Counted from the first letter of the stretch, positions 34,493 to 47,090 are shown. The stretch is DNA of 64,000 bases from Podocnemis expansa (GCA_007922195.1 ML682005.1:31880777-31944776), one strand, 5' to 3'. Numbers and translations are program-made. Notes: a model not told the origin generated them from the sequence alone.

Positions 34493-35198
34493 TGGGGTGG
34501 ACCCGCCCCGCACTCAAGCAGGCCTGTATACCCTAAGGAAGGGGGAAACCCCGCCTCTTAGGCCCTGCTGGGCATGCTCGAACTGCCGCCCAGGCATAAA
34601 AGGCTGCAGTTCCCCTCAGTCAGGGGCGGACCAGCAGAGGAAGCAGACGCGTGGTGGAGGCTCCTACCCAAGGACTGGTTCAGCCCCCGCCTTAAAGGGG
34701 CTCGCCATTGATAGGCCAAGGACGCTGACTACCAGGCATGCCGTCGAGCGAAGTGTACTCTGCCGTGAGGACCCCGGGGCCCAGGCCAAAGACTTGGCGA
34801 CACCAGACGGATCCGGGGAACCAAAGGGGGGTGGGGACACCGGCAACGAACCGGGGCAGTGCCCAGTGGTGTGAGCCGTGGTATTGCCGAGGTCTCAGTG
34901 CGTTGCGGCACGGATCCCTGCCGACTGGACCAGGAGCTACAGTAACCCCAGGGCCCTGGGCTGGGGTTCAGTGGAGCAGGTGGGCCTGAACCCCCCCTAC
35001 CTGGGCACGCCCTGCCCTGGATTGAAGGGCCTTGACCGCTGACTCTGGCCATTGGGCCACACTGCCCTGGATTGAAGGGCTTCTGAGTGCTGATTCTGGC
35101 TATAAGGCCATTCTGCCCTGAATTAAAGGGCCATGTTTGGGGCTCAAACCATGTTTTTCCCTGTGTTTGGGTGAGCAGGGGCAGCATACCCCGCGATA
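34488..35198 (+). repeat. 3' LTR (711 bp)
   Basis: Starts 'tgtgatgggg' and ends 'ccgcgata' (a mutated CA end). It aligns with the 5' LTR; by eye about 15 of the first 285 aligned bases differ, all transitions. It carries an extra approximately 51-bp tandem unit ('ccctggattgaaggg' repeated near 35016 and 35067) and lacks 17 bases that include the 'gtaggaagcagccc' block. The TATA-like box is at 34594-34602 and 'attaaa' at 35122-35127. Confidence 0.93.
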
Positions 35199-35203
35199 TC
35201 TCC
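35199..35203. repeat. Target-site duplication, right copy
   Basis: 'tctcc', identical to 29316-29320. Confidence 0.85.
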
Positions 35204-35454
35204 TGTTTGAGGAGATACACAATTTTCTTTTGTATTTCAGTGTTTCATGCTGGACCTTTTTTAAAAAAGTTTTTTTTTTCTTTTTCTTTTTAAGCTATGA
35301 GCAAACTTTTTTTTTTTTTGGTGGCTATTTTAGACTGGCAAGTGCAAGGAAAATGCAGTTTCTCCATTAAAAAAATATTTTGAACCCCTCTGGGCCTTTC
35401 TATTCATGTAATTTAAAAATGTAACTTAAAGTTTGATGTCTTGTTCTGAAGAAA

Positions 35455-35628
35455 ATAGGATGAAATTCAATAAAGACAAATTTAACATACTCCACCTAGG
35501 AAGGAACAACCACTTGCACACATACACAGACAATGGGAAATGACTGTCTAAGTAGTAGTACTGTAGAAGTGATGTGGGAGCCACAGTGGATCACAGGCTA
35601 AATATGTGTGAACAGTTTAACTGTTGCC

Positions 35629-35668
<40 letters not shown>

Positions 35669-35900
35669 CGTGTATCATTTTGGGATGTTCTGGCCAAAGT
35701 GTTGTAAGCAAAAAAAATTCTTTTACTCTACTCTACTGTGATCAGGCCTCAACTGGAATATTATGCCCAGTTCTGAGCACCACACTTCAGAAAAGATGAG
35801 GGCAAATTGAAGAAAGTCCAAAGAAAAGCAACAAAAATGATTTAAGGTCTAGAAAACATGACCTGTGAAAGAAGACACTAAAATTTGGATTTCTTTAGGC
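35455..35900 (+). repeat. CR1 LINE fragment (end of ORF2)
   Basis: Translation pieces such as 'KFNKDKFNILHLG' and 'PQLEYYAQF' (after small shifts) are typical of the C-terminal part of CR1/jockey-type LINE ORF2. 'ggcctcaactggaatattat' near 35747 is characteristic at the DNA level. An (AG)n tract at 35632-35666 expanded inside it. Heavily decayed, no intact frame. Confidence 0.65.
35632..35666. repeat. (AG)n microsatellite
   Basis: A run of AG dinucleotides with one interruption. It lies within the CR1 fragment. Confidence 0.95.
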
Positions 35901-36990
35901 CTTCTCTACACTAAAAATTAAGTCAACATATGTCAGTCTTGAGTTTCAATCACTGCTATAATTACAGCAGTGGCTGATGCACACACTGTTCTCCTTGGGT
36001 GGGTGGAGTGCATCCTCACCAGGAGTACTTCCAACAGCCTTAGAGGTAGTGTGGGATCTGAAAGCCCTGTTTCTCATCTCTCAGGCTCCCTGTTTACTGT
36101 CTTCCCTCCCTCCTGGTCATAATGGGAAGGTGCTGGAGATTTCTCTCCTCCCCTTTCTGTGTGGGAGCTGGGGGAATTCATTCACTGTTCTCCACCAGAA
36201 AGACAGCCATGTGGGTTTCACGGTTCAGGCATTTAATTGATATGGCTGCCAGGATGAGGAGCAGATGGAGAAGGTCCCTGACTTCTGGCCTCAGATCCCT
36301 GCCAGGACTAGGAACCAGCAGCCCTGGCTTCTCAGCTGGGAGCTGGGCAAGAAGTCAGGGAACTTCTCTACCTGCTCCCCACCTGGGCAACCATGTCAAT
36401 TACCTGGCTAAGCCACGAATTTAACATACTTCCAGTTCCAATCAGAACTGAGAATGAGCTGCCAGTGCTTGCAGAAGCCCATGATTTCTCCAGTTCTGGC
36501 TCACAGTTGGGAGCTTGCCTCTGACTTGCCCACATCCTGGCTGAGGTGAGGTCTGTTTCTACGTTTTTCCCCTATTGCTTCACATACAGCCCAAATCTGT
36601 CAATCTTCAGAACACAGAAGAGTCAGTTTTAGACGACATTGGTCAACTGGTTTTGTGTCTTCTGTTTGTGTTTCTGTTGTTTTTAATGGAGAAACATATT
36701 CCAGAGAAAGTGTGATGGATAATTTAAAAATTAAACAATATCCATACTGTAATGTAAGGTATCCAGCAAGTAGTTTAGGGCAGTATTGTCTTTGCCTGTC
36801 AGCTCTCTGGTCAAACAAAACATGCTTAAGAATTCAGAAAGGGTATGGAGATTTAGTAAGTTAAAAATCTTAGCAGATGCCCACTGCTCATTGCTCAGAG
36901 TTTTCAATCCCTTTTAAATTTACACTACTCAGTAATTATTTTTCCTCAAAACTAACTCACACTTCAACCAATGAAGGCTCCTTAGATAAT
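35901..36990. other. Intron 1, one MITE-like end
   Basis: 'aggccttctctacactaaaa' followed by 'attaagtcaacatatgtcag' at about 35899-35938 resembles the left end of miniature elements. The rest, including the slightly GC-rich 35990-36420, is unrecognised. Confidence 0.35.
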
Positions 36991-37040
36991 AGAATCATAA
37001 AGTTGTAGAACTGGAAGGGACCTTATAAGGTCTTCAGTGT
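36990..37040 (-). repeat. CR1 3' tail scrap
   Basis: 'agaatcataaagttgtagaa' and 'ctggaagggaccttataagg' match the reverse complement of the CR1 3' end. About 50 bp survive. Confidence 0.6.
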
Positions 37041-40000
37041 CAATGTAAACACTTTCTGTGTCCTGTTACACTGGAGATGAAACCGTTGTATCAAAAAAGC
37101 TGTCTCCAGCATTCAGAAGTATAAATTAGAAAGTTGTGATTGAACACCCAGCAGTAGGTGTAACCATTTATTAGAAAATATGGTGTTTTAAATGGCTAGG
37201 ATCCTAGCATAACAATGTGTTAAAGATCAGCAGCAGTACATTGAATTAAACCTGCAAGTAAACAGGAAAGCAGGCAAACGTTGGAGTAACTAGTGTCAAA
37301 GGCTCCTGATAGGAAGGATAACTAATGTAAGTACATGTGTCTGAGATAGTCCATGTAGAATACATTTCAGTAATCCAATATAAAGATCACAAATGGACAG
37401 ATAACTATATCAAGGACCTCATGGAATAGATGACTTGGACTTTGTAAATTGAAAGAACTAAAAGAGCTACATAAGAAAAACAGTTTAATAGTAGAATAGC
37501 AGAAATAGTAAGTGCAAGCCTTAAAGGGTATGTGGGGAGATGGGTAAGGAGTACAGGAAAGCACATCTAGCCACTTCGGCTTTCTGGGAATCCAGAAGGG
37601 AGTCAAATATTAAGTATTCCAAGACTGTTGTACCTCAGTGACAAAAGGTGGGCAAGCCCATTTAGTCTTGGGCATTGATTATACACCTTAGCCGCCTTCT
37701 TGCCTAATAAGTAAGAGATGCAGATGTGTGACATTTGTACACTCTTAGTACCACATCATGGACTGTCTCTCTTCTCCATCAGTAGCAGAGATCCCTGTAT
37801 GTACCACAAGAATGCCTAAGTTAACTATTCATGCTTACCTTCTGCGATCTCTCTAAGAGCATGGAAGACTTCAGGTCTGACCTCATCCATCCCATCTTGC
37901 GCCAGTAGGGCAATACCACCTCATGATTAATGGCATCCATACACGTAGAATAATTAGCATGGACACTCAATTTTTGTCCATCGGTAGGAAGTTGTCATCA
38001 ACCAATAATGCCAGTGCAGTCTACATACCTTATCTGTTTGGATAAAGACTGAAAATTTTCGAGAACATCTGAGGACTTCAGATATTGCCCGAGATGCTCA
38101 TTTTGGCATCATACTAGTAACCCTGACTCACAAAGTGAGGTTAGAAATAGAATGTCAGCAACAACATCCACAAGATCAAGACTCTAAAATGATGCATTCC
38201 AAATCTCAGTCGACAGTGTGCACCATATCTCTCTTCTTGCTTTTACCAAACATGAGAGAGGGGACTCCAGTTCACAGATAGCAGCCCAAAATTGCCCCAA
38301 CACAACCAAAGCATCAGTGAACTAAGCTGGTCAATCAGAAAGGATGTAGTGTTCATCTCTTACAGACAAGTGGCAATGAAGTTATTTTCCAAAGTTATTA
38401 TCGTACATCATTTGGTTAATCACAAGAGATGTCAAAGAAGCCTGAATCCTATCGGTCTTACTGAAACACAAACTACAAACTGAATTCCAAAAACTTGCCT
38501 TAACATTGCAGAAAGGAAGAGAATAGGGACAGAATAATTACAGAACCCAAACTTTTAGGGTTCCTGTACCTGTCATAATCTGCTATTTCTGTGCTTCAGT
38601 GTGAACAAAGTATTGCTGTTTTTTCTGTTGCCAAAATACAGTCAGCCAACTGTGCTGATAACATAGAAGCCAAACAATAAGAACAAAAATGTTTTGTACT
38701 TTTTCCATCCTGTCCTAGTTCCAGGGGTGCTGATGGGCATCCTTTACTCTCAAAGTTGAAGAATCCTTAGGAGTCACCTATCTGTCTGAGCAAGAGTCTG
38801 TGTAGTAACAAATTTAATCTAATTGCCTGACTGTTCAAAGTGTGTAGGGGTCCACAGTTTTCACTCCCCTAGTCCCATTAATATAGTCTCAGCCCTACTG
38901 TATAGTTGGGCACTTTTTTATGGCAATCAACTCAGTTACGCAAGGAACATAAAATTCCTTGCATAACTGGCAGCAACTTTCTTAGCTATTGGTACACATC
39001 AGGGAAAGGCTTTCCCCTACACCCATTGGCCCGTAGGACCTTTGGGACCAACTTCTGGGAGTGGCACAGTGATTTCAGACTCGCTGCAAACTGTTCCCAG
39101 AACATCAAGCTGATGATGGCGATTTTGCCACCATCAGTGAAGATATACCCTCAGATTTCCTAACCCCAAAAGGGGTAGATTGTAGCAGTACTAACTGTCT
39201 AATGGTTCACTGTAGGACTTGCTGAGTCAGAGTTTGTCATTTCCTTGTATGCATGAGAGAGGTCAGTGAATGGCTTTCTTGAGGGTAGCAATCTGAAAAT
39301 TTTCAGGAATCACTCTTGGGAGAGCCACCATCAGTTCCTTCCCAGAACTGCTCAGCAATTGCTTGAACCTTCCTATTTTTAAGCTTCTATTCTACGTAAG
39401 ACATGACTGACAGGACTGGAAGGAGCAGGGCCAGGGTTGCCGAAGCAGGTCTTTAATCCCTTCATCAGCAGTGTGGGATTTACACATCTCCTACACCTTT
39501 CACTTCCCTGTGATGTGGAACAAACATAAAAATATTAAACAGTAAGTGTAGTAAATAAAAAGGAAGAGAAAACATGTAGTCAAGTTAAAATTATTGTAAG
39601 AGCAATAACATTTGTATTTCCTGACAATTTTATTCTGACATTAAAAACCAAAACTAAAATCTTAATCTTTTACACGGTGTTTTAAAAATGCATAGATCTT
39701 ACCTTTATATAAAACAGTGGGAAATTATCATCACATACAGTAATTACAATACATTGCACTTAGCAATCATGCATGTGTACCCCATTTATTATTCCATTTC
39801 TTCCTTTTTTCTGAGATTTTTTCTTTTACATTTTAACCTGAACTAATGTAATCCAAAATGTCAAAAGAGAAATAGTGCTTTCTTAAGAAAGAGCAGCTTG
39901 AAAGAATGGGCATTTAAACTGAGTTGATCAAGCAACAGATTGTATCTTTGGTTCTTAAAAACACAAAAGATTATAGACCTGTATTGTCACCTGGTGTAAA

Positions 40001-42505
40001 TTGGTGTGGCTTCCTTTCTCTGTCTGTGGCCCTCCTCTGGTTTACACCAGTACAGGTCCATGTTCTGTCCAGGAGATGATTTAGTGTAGTAAGTTACAAT
40101 TTATTTTCCCTAAGCCTTTTAATTGTTGCTTTTCAAATATATAATTATAAACTAATAGCGGTTGAATGCAGTGAAAATGTTAAGGCACAGCTCTGATTAT
40201 GGAAGAAAGCAAAAAATAATTGGAACTGTAAATTGTTCACCAAGGTTTATATTAATTGATATTTGGATTTGTATTTTCCAATACAATCTTGGTAATTGTA
40301 CAATTCAGATATCAACCTAAGTGTCTTTGTTCAAAATTCATATGAAATGTAGTTATTTAGAGCCTGATCTTACATTTCTTGACCAGTTAAAACACCCAGT
40401 GTAATCAGCTCTCCATATATAGAAAAAAAAAAGTAAATATGGCTGTTGCTACACTATATTTTGGCATGCACTGTGTAAATCTTACTGGGAAGCAGGAGGC
40501 ATGGAATAATCAAAGTCTAAGAATGCAAATTACATTATTGATTTCTACTTGCAGTGAAACAGAGATTTCATTTCTTTTAATGAATATGAATTCTTGTATT
40601 TTTGACACAATAGTATAGCTGTAGATAGAAAATGCTTATTAGTTACATTTGTCATACATATTTTTATAGTAACTAAAAAGGATTAATTCTGCTAAAATAT
40701 AGTCTTTCACTTTTTTAAAGCTTATTTGCAATATCTCTGGGATGTGGTAGTCTTTATTTTGTTTCTTATTCTGAAATTGCTGAGACTAATTTTCAGTTCT
40801 AAGGGCTGAGCTAATCAGTAATCATCAACATTAGAGTGCAAAATAGTCTTCCAGCATCTCAGAATGAGGAGAAAGAACCATTATGCATTATTATATACAA
40901 ATAGATATTCTGAGCTGTCTGTCCTCAGGGTATTTTTCCTGACTCCCAGTGGATATTCAATTATTAATATTACGATGGGGTAGTACAATGGCAATATACA
41001 TTTTTTTTTCAATATCAGGAGGTAATAACTTTCAAGATGTTGTTAAGCATCCCTTTCAGCTCTGTCTGAATTTGTATCACCTACTGTTCAACTTTTATTC
41101 ACTTTCTGAAGTTTCACAAAGTCAAAAATTGTCAAGACTTGACTGGGAGCCCACTGTTTGCCTCAGGAAGTGCTGATGGTGATCAAAAGAGTAGGGTTTT
41201 ATTGTGGGCTCTTTTTAAACTAGTACATTTGCCCTGTTCTGAATTTGTTACTGGCACCAGCACTCCAACAAAATATTGTATAGTACTGTAGTGCATATTA
41301 TCAATGACATCAAAAGAAAAGCCAGAATTCTAAACATTTTTTTTCTTCTAAGTGACACTACAATGTGATCTAGAATATCCCTATAAAAATTAAGGCTGCA
41401 TGCTGGAGCCACAGTAAGAGATATATTTCATTACTTACCCCAATAACTAAGGGGTTTCCAAGCACAGCAGACTACTATGTGGAATACATATTTCCTGAAA
41501 TATAAATAAATGTTAGCATTATGTGGCTACAAATGCAGCTTGTGTTTTCTAGTGACTGCATGATCTTTCTGAACATTGCTATCTTAGCTTATGGCAAGAA
41601 TTTAAAACCAGAATTATAGCCTGACGATACTCAAATGCTTGTTTTAATCTCAGTAGCAATGTTGTCATTGTAGAATAGTAGAATCTTGTCAGTCTAAAAA
41701 TCCACTATAGCTATATGAACAAGATTTCCAATTGATAGAACATTTTATTATACAATATAAGATTCATGTGAAAAGTTATATTTAATAGTGGATGAGCTGC
41801 ATGGAATACTTGTGGCAGAGGTTCTGACAGATGGGAATACAACAGCTTAAGTTTAAAGCCTTTGTCCAGGTTTGGGTTCCAGCTTAATTTGCTTGAATTG
41901 GCACTGGCTATCAACTTGTAATTTTTATTGAAAAAGCTAAATGGTGAACCTTTCAAAGACTTGATTTGTTGAGGCTGAAAACATTTCAAGATGATAGCAT
42001 TATTAGATATATATTTTGAATTTTTCAAAAAAGATAAATCAAGCGTGTGGAATGCTAGCTTCTTAGTTCTTGTGTGGGGGCAGACTAGATGTAGAGGGTT
42101 AAGAGTAGGGGAAATGAGATCATGCTTTACATTTTTGGTTTTGGAATTTTGCTGTGTACTTCAAGAAATTTTTAATAGTCTTATGCTATAAATAATAGGA
42201 AATAAGCAACTACATACCACAAGACTACTGAATGTTTTTTATATTATGCATCTGCTGTGCGAGTGCTGTTGAATCAGCAGTCTGTTTCAATTCAAGCATT
42301 TGAATATCTGAAAATTACCATTCTGTTGCAATTTACTCCAAAAACTTAGCTTCTCCCATCGTGTGCCTGTTTACCTTACATTCTTTACCTCACCCTCTTT
42401 TCTGATTAAATCATTTGCCCATGTGTCCAGTGATATAATTTTCATTTCAGGGTCACTAGGATTATATATTTACAATGGCTCCCTAGCAACTGCATGGTCA
42501 CTTTA
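37041..42505. other. Intron 1, long unexplained stretch
   Basis: The stretch 37800-39480 has a base composition more like transcribed or retroposed sequence than the intron around it, including an 85-codon frame at 38906-39163, but no motif that I recognise. A small inverted repeat at 39977-40062 ('acctggtgtaaattgg' and 'ggtttacaccag') is likely a short repeat. The remainder is AT-rich. Confidence 0.35.
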
Positions 42506-42509
42506 TTTA

Positions 42510-43567
42510 GAAGTTGGGGTGCATCATTTGGAAGTGTTGGAGGAAGAGAAAGACCTGGGTGTACTGATTGATCACAGGATGACTATGAACTGCCAATGTG
42601 ATGTGACTATGAAAAAAAAAAAACAACCTAATGTGGTCCTAGGATGCATCAGATGAGGTATTTCCAATAGAGATGGGGGGAGTTTGTACCATTATAAAAG
42701 GCACTGGTGAGACCTTATCTGGAATATTTTGTGCATTTCTGGTACCTCATGATTAAGAAAACATGTTCAAACTGGAATAGATGCAGAGAATGGCTACTAA
42801 GATGATCTGTAGAATGCAAAACCTACCTTATGAGAGGAGACTGTTTGGTATTTTTAGCCTAACCAAAAGAAGGTTAAGGGGAGATATGAATGCTCTTTAT
42901 AAATACATCAGAAGGATAAATACCAGGGAGGGAGAATAATTATTTATGTTGAGTGCCAATGTGGACAAAAGAACAAATGGCTATAATAGGCCATCAGGAA
43001 GTTTAGGTATTAAATTTGATGCAGGTTTCTAAGGGAGCTGTTGAGGCAAAAAACCTAGCTGGGTTCAAACCTGAGCCTGATAAATTCATAGAGGAGATGG
43101 TATGATGGAACAGCCTAATTTGGTGTTTAATTGATTTTTGACTACGCATGATAGATTATGTCAATGACCTGAGACTGGTTATTTGATGGGATGGGTTCTG
43201 AGTTATTACAGAGAATTCTTTCTTGGGTGTCTGGCTAGTGAGTCTAGCTCACCTTCTCAGGGTTTAACTGATCACCATATTTAGGATAAGGAAGGAATTT
43301 TCCCTCAAGGAATATTGGCAAGGCTCTTTTTATTTTATTTATTTATTTATTTTTGCCTTCCTTTGTAGCATGGGGGACTGCTCGCTTGATAGCGGATTCT
43401 GTATACTTTTAAGTCTTTAAACCACAATTTGAGGACTTCAATAAACCTCTAACCTATGACTGAGTTATTACAGGAGTGGGTGAATGAGGTTCTGTGGTCT
43501 GCCTTGTATAAGAGATCAAATTAGATGTTCATATTGGTCCCTTCTTCCCTAAGAGTCTGAGTCACTC
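42510..43567 (+). repeat. CR1 LINE 3' end (ORF2 C terminus and 3' UTR)
   Basis: The frame encodes 'EEKDLGVLIDHRMTM' then, after an A-run shift, 'VVLGCIR', the conserved C-terminal part of CR1 ORF2. Further on, decayed 'YEERLFGIFSL'-like coding and then the 3' UTR follow, with 'attagatgttcatattggtc' and 'ccttcttccctaagagtctg' at the very end. Frames are broken. A (TTTA)n tract is at 43328-43352. A 5'-truncated copy, as usual for CR1. Confidence 0.85.
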
Positions 43568-43951
43568 AGCTTTTGTCTAATGCCTTTGTCTGGGAAATGG
43601 CTTGACAATACTACCTTCTTTCCTGGTAGCCATCCTATTTTGTCTTAATGGAGAGGACACCTTCTTGATAGGTTGGTAGACCTGTAGATACACCCACACT
43701 CTGCTCTTCATTGTTGGTAACAGACACCTTTTTATCTCTTCATAGAATGTGGGAAAGCATGGTGTTCCCTTTCAACTCTGTAGCCTCTGTCTAAAGCACA
43801 GTTTGCTGCAGGACCCTTTTCACCCTAAGAGCTTCTGTCTCTTAAGTTGAAAACCATCAACACTAGAGGGGACAGACACAATAGCTGCTAGCAGAGGAAA
43901 CAGGGAGTGAAATAGTTTGAAGGGAGAGGGCTACACCTGGAGAGGTTAGAG

Positions 43952-44358
43952 CAGGCTTGTCCAACCTGGGGGCTGGGCTCCGGCCTGTCGAGGGCTTTCA
44001 TTCAGCCCGTGGAGAGCTGCTGCAAGAGCTCGGGAGCTGGGGCTGTCTGGGGACCTTGTCAATTTCCAGCCCTGTTCACAGCACAGCTACAGTCCCTCGC
44101 CTCCTCTGCAATGCTCCCCTTACTGCCTTGCTCCCCATGCTCTACCTTGACCCCCTCACACAAACACCCCGCCCCCTTGTCCTCTGTACATATTGCAAGC
44201 AAAAACAATGCCAAATATCATACTAATCATTATTTTATTAAAGATTATTAATAAGATCAATTTGCATGTCTTATGTATCAAAAAATTTTCTTAGCGGCCC
44301 CCTGACTGTGAAGAGAATTTCAGTGTAGGTCCTCACCTAAAAAGATTGGACACCCCTG
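43952..44358. mobile_element. hAT-type non-autonomous element (407 bp)
   Basis: The left end 'caggcttgtccaacctgg' is the inverse of the right end 'gattggacacccctg' apart from a few changes. It is flanked by an exact 8-bp duplication 'ggttagag' (43944-43951 and 44359-44366). GC-rich at left, AT-rich at right. No transposase. Confidence 0.9.
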
Positions 44359-44383
44359 GGTTAGAGCTACCAAAACAGAATTA

Positions 44384-44624
44384 CAGCAAAACAAACAAGG
44401 AGTCCTGTGGCACTTTTAAAGACTAACAAATGTGTTTATTGCATGAACTTTCATGGGAGAAAGTCCCACTGTATCCAATGCTTTGCTCTTCAAAGCATCT
44501 GAGAAAGTGGGATTTTCTCCCATGAAAGCTCATGCGATAAACACATTTGTTAGTCTTTAAAAAGTGCCACAGGACTCCTTGTTTGTTTTGCTGAACTAGA
44601 CTAACATGGCTACCACTTTGGAAC
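44384..44624. repeat. Foldback miniature element, copy C
   Basis: A long imperfect hairpin. The left arm 'gcaaaacaaacaaggagtcc' is mirrored by 'ggactccttgtttgttttgc' (44572-44591), and the arms continue inward for about 90 bases ('ggcacttttaaagactaaca' against 'tgttagtctttaaaaagtgcc'). The right outer segment 'gaactagactaacatggcta' continues to 44624, while the left outer arm is missing. This is the best-preserved copy in the window. Confidence 0.85.
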
Positions 44625-44933
44625 TTCTCAACAAACAGAATTTTTTATCAATTCTTATAGAGAACAAGATCAAAGAAGGAAATTGAAAGAGGTATAAGCT
44701 ATCTCTGAAGGGATTAAATTCTGATTTTTCACAGGTGCTAAATGTTATATTTGCACCCAACATCTAAGGGGATAATAGTCACAGACACAAGCTAAAAAAT
44801 ATACAGCTGTCTGCTGAGCTTGCTTTGGTGTTCGGGCAGCAAAACTGAAACTAGCACTAAAGGCTTTGTGCGTGGGCAGGGGCGTGATTAGACCTTTAAA
44901 TGGACATGACTTTACATGAAGAACCCATAATTC
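44625..44933. other. Intron 1 spacer, nothing recognised
   Basis: About 300 bases between two miniature elements, without recognisable content. Confidence 0.4.
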
Positions 44934-44936
44934 ATG

Positions 44937-45384
44937 GGCTGTGTTCAGACGAGAGTTTTATTTCAAAACAACAGCTGTTGTTTCGAAATAAAATTTCTTA
45001 TGTCCACACGACGTTCCGTTATTTCAAAACACCGGGACCCGTTGTTTCAAAATAATGGCTGTTATTTCAAAACAGTAAAACCTCGATTGAAATTGAAATA
45101 GCCGTTATTTCAAAATGGCTGTTTCGAAACAACAGCATTCGGACATATTGTTTCAAAACACCACCATTGTTTTGAAACAACTGTTTCGAAACAACATGCC
45201 CAAATGGCCTTATTTCGAAATAACCATTTTGAAATAACAGCCGTTTCAATAGCAGGCTTTCCCTTAATTCGAATTAATATTTTCTTAATTCAAATTAACT
45301 TATTTCAGAATAAGGACTTTATTTTGAAATAACTCATTTCGAAATAACTTATTTCGAAATAACAGTTTACGTGTGAACATAGCC
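44937..45384. mobile_element. Palindromic-word miniature element 3 (448 bp)
   Basis: The ends 'ggctgtgttcagac' and 'cgtgtgaacatagcc' are inverted. A 3-bp duplication 'atg' is at 44934-44936 and 45385-45387. The interior is made of variants of 'ttatttcgaaataa' and 'tgtttcgaaacaa', each a near palindrome. The right part is homologous to the element at 15572-16100. Confidence 0.85.
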
Positions 45385-45387
45385 ATG

Positions 45388-46840
45388 TTGAAATGTTCCT
45401 GAAAAAGCTCATGACTGCTTTTGAAACTGTTCTAGTTGTTCACTGCAATACCTCTGTATTTTTCAAAACTCTCATATCCAGACATATGCACTAAATATAT
45501 AACTTAGGTTGGGCTTGCAGGAGATCCTGTACATAGAAAAACCTGTTTTGCAATATTTTTGTAGGTTTTATTATGTGAATGTGGAAGCTCTATTTTTGAC
45601 ATGGACTTAAAAAGCCCCTTGACCTTTGTATTTAAAGTTAGATCATGTGCCATGTATCAGGCTATAAAAATATAAAAAAGTACTATGAGTGGATATTCAA
45701 ACATAACTCTGATTTCACAAGTGGATTGACTAACATGAATGTTTAATCCCAAAGCATATAGGGGAATAAGTGATTGTTTCCCATTAACAATAATGATTGT
45801 TGCATGCCTAGTTCTATGCATTTTACATAAAATTAATTCTCCTTAGGCTTTATAACTCTTTTTAAATCTGAATGAAATGCAAAACAACATTTATTTACTG
45901 AAAGCATCTCATATAATTTAATTTCTAATTAAATATTAAATTAATGTAATTTTCATTGCATCATGATAACATTTGTGATCACAGATTCCACCAAAATCAC
46001 AGTTTCTTGCAACAGATGATAACAGACAGAAAATGTATATGGGAAAAATGGAGATTAGAATGCCCCCATCGACAGCATGATTACTTCAGCAGCCATATCT
46101 AGGAGATTAGTTAATATTTCAATAGATATATTTCCTCCTAAGCTGGCAAGATATCTCCTATAATAACTTGACACTTAGATGCCATGAATCCTTTGAGAGA
46201 GAGGGAGAGAAGGATGATATAGAGTAGGTGAGTAAATGACATTCCATGAAAGCACCTTTTGATGAATTGTCAAATACAGTTTAATCGCTGTGAACAACTC
46301 TTGGAGACGTAAGTGTATCACTTCTTGGAAAGATGTCACAGCCGACCCACTGGGTACTCTATTTACCTGAAGTATGTAACTGAAGTAACTAGGTGCTGAG
46401 CCTCTTCAAATTTGTAATGTTAAGGGCAATGAGGGTGGTATAGCATTCTAAAAATCTTTGTTTGTCACAAAATACTGCATGTCCTCTGTGTGTAGAACTT
46501 CAGTGGGAGTCTGTATGCCGAGAGCCTAAAAGATCAGGACCACAGCCTTTAAGACAACAATGGATCCTGTTGATAAGGATATGCAAAAGAAAGAAACAAC
46601 ACTAGGGTGGATTTTTAAAGCAGGAGATTCCACTCTGTTAAGAGTAGCTCTTTAACTATATCAGTATTACCAATGGTTTTTATTGAAATTTAAGATTTGA
46701 TAGGTATGAATTATATTGTGAGTATCAATTTAATAGGTTAGCAATATGTGTTTAAAAGTTGGACTATTACAGCTTAGCTGGTTACCTCACAACATATGTC
46801 AGCAATGGAAGTTAAGGGTATGATTCTCCTGATTGTGTAT
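45388..46840. other. Intron 1, nothing recognised
   Basis: AT-rich DNA with a short AG-rich run at 46195-46215. No gene or bounded repeat. Confidence 0.4.
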
Positions 46841-47090
46841 GCATGCATTTGTGCTAGCTCTCATGAAGCTAGGAAGAGTATAAATAGGTGTAGCTGTGGT
46901 AGCACGGGCCATAGTAGTGGCAGCAGAGGCTCAGCTGAGATGTGTTGAGTACATACCCATCAGTTCCAGGTTGGTTTGTACTTAGCCTGGCTCAGGTGCA
47001 CTTCTGCTGCTGTTAACCCATGCTACCATGGCTATCCGGCTATTTGTACTAATGCTACCATGATGAGAGCCACCATGAATATGTGTGCAT
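46841..47090. repeat. Hairpin-forming miniature element
   Basis: The left arm 'agctctcatgaagcta' with 'ctgtggtagcacgggcc' pairs with the right arm 'acccatgctaccatggc' and 'accatgatgagagcc', the two arms meeting around 46950. A related copy lies at 58570-58800. No target duplication could be fixed. Confidence 0.6.

Larger units (their letters stand above)
29321..35198 (+). mobile_element. Gmr1-like Ty3/gypsy LTR retrotransposon, degraded
   Basis: A 5.9-kb element with two LTRs, a 5-bp target duplication, a polypurine tract and decayed gag-pol. The domain order is Gln-rich N terminus, SCAN-like capsid, CCHC knuckle, protease, integrase (zinc-binding, DD35E core, GPY/F-like tail), then reverse transcriptase and RNase H. 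Integrase before reverse transcriptase is the hallmark of the Gmr1 group of deuterostome Ty3/gypsy elements (family knowledge). Stop codons and three frameshifts make it non-functional. No envelope gene is present. It sits in the sense orientation in DOK6 intron 1. Confidence 0.92.

Noticed and set aside
35137..35370. 77-codon frame rich in Phe
   Set aside because: Produced by T runs just after the 3' LTR.
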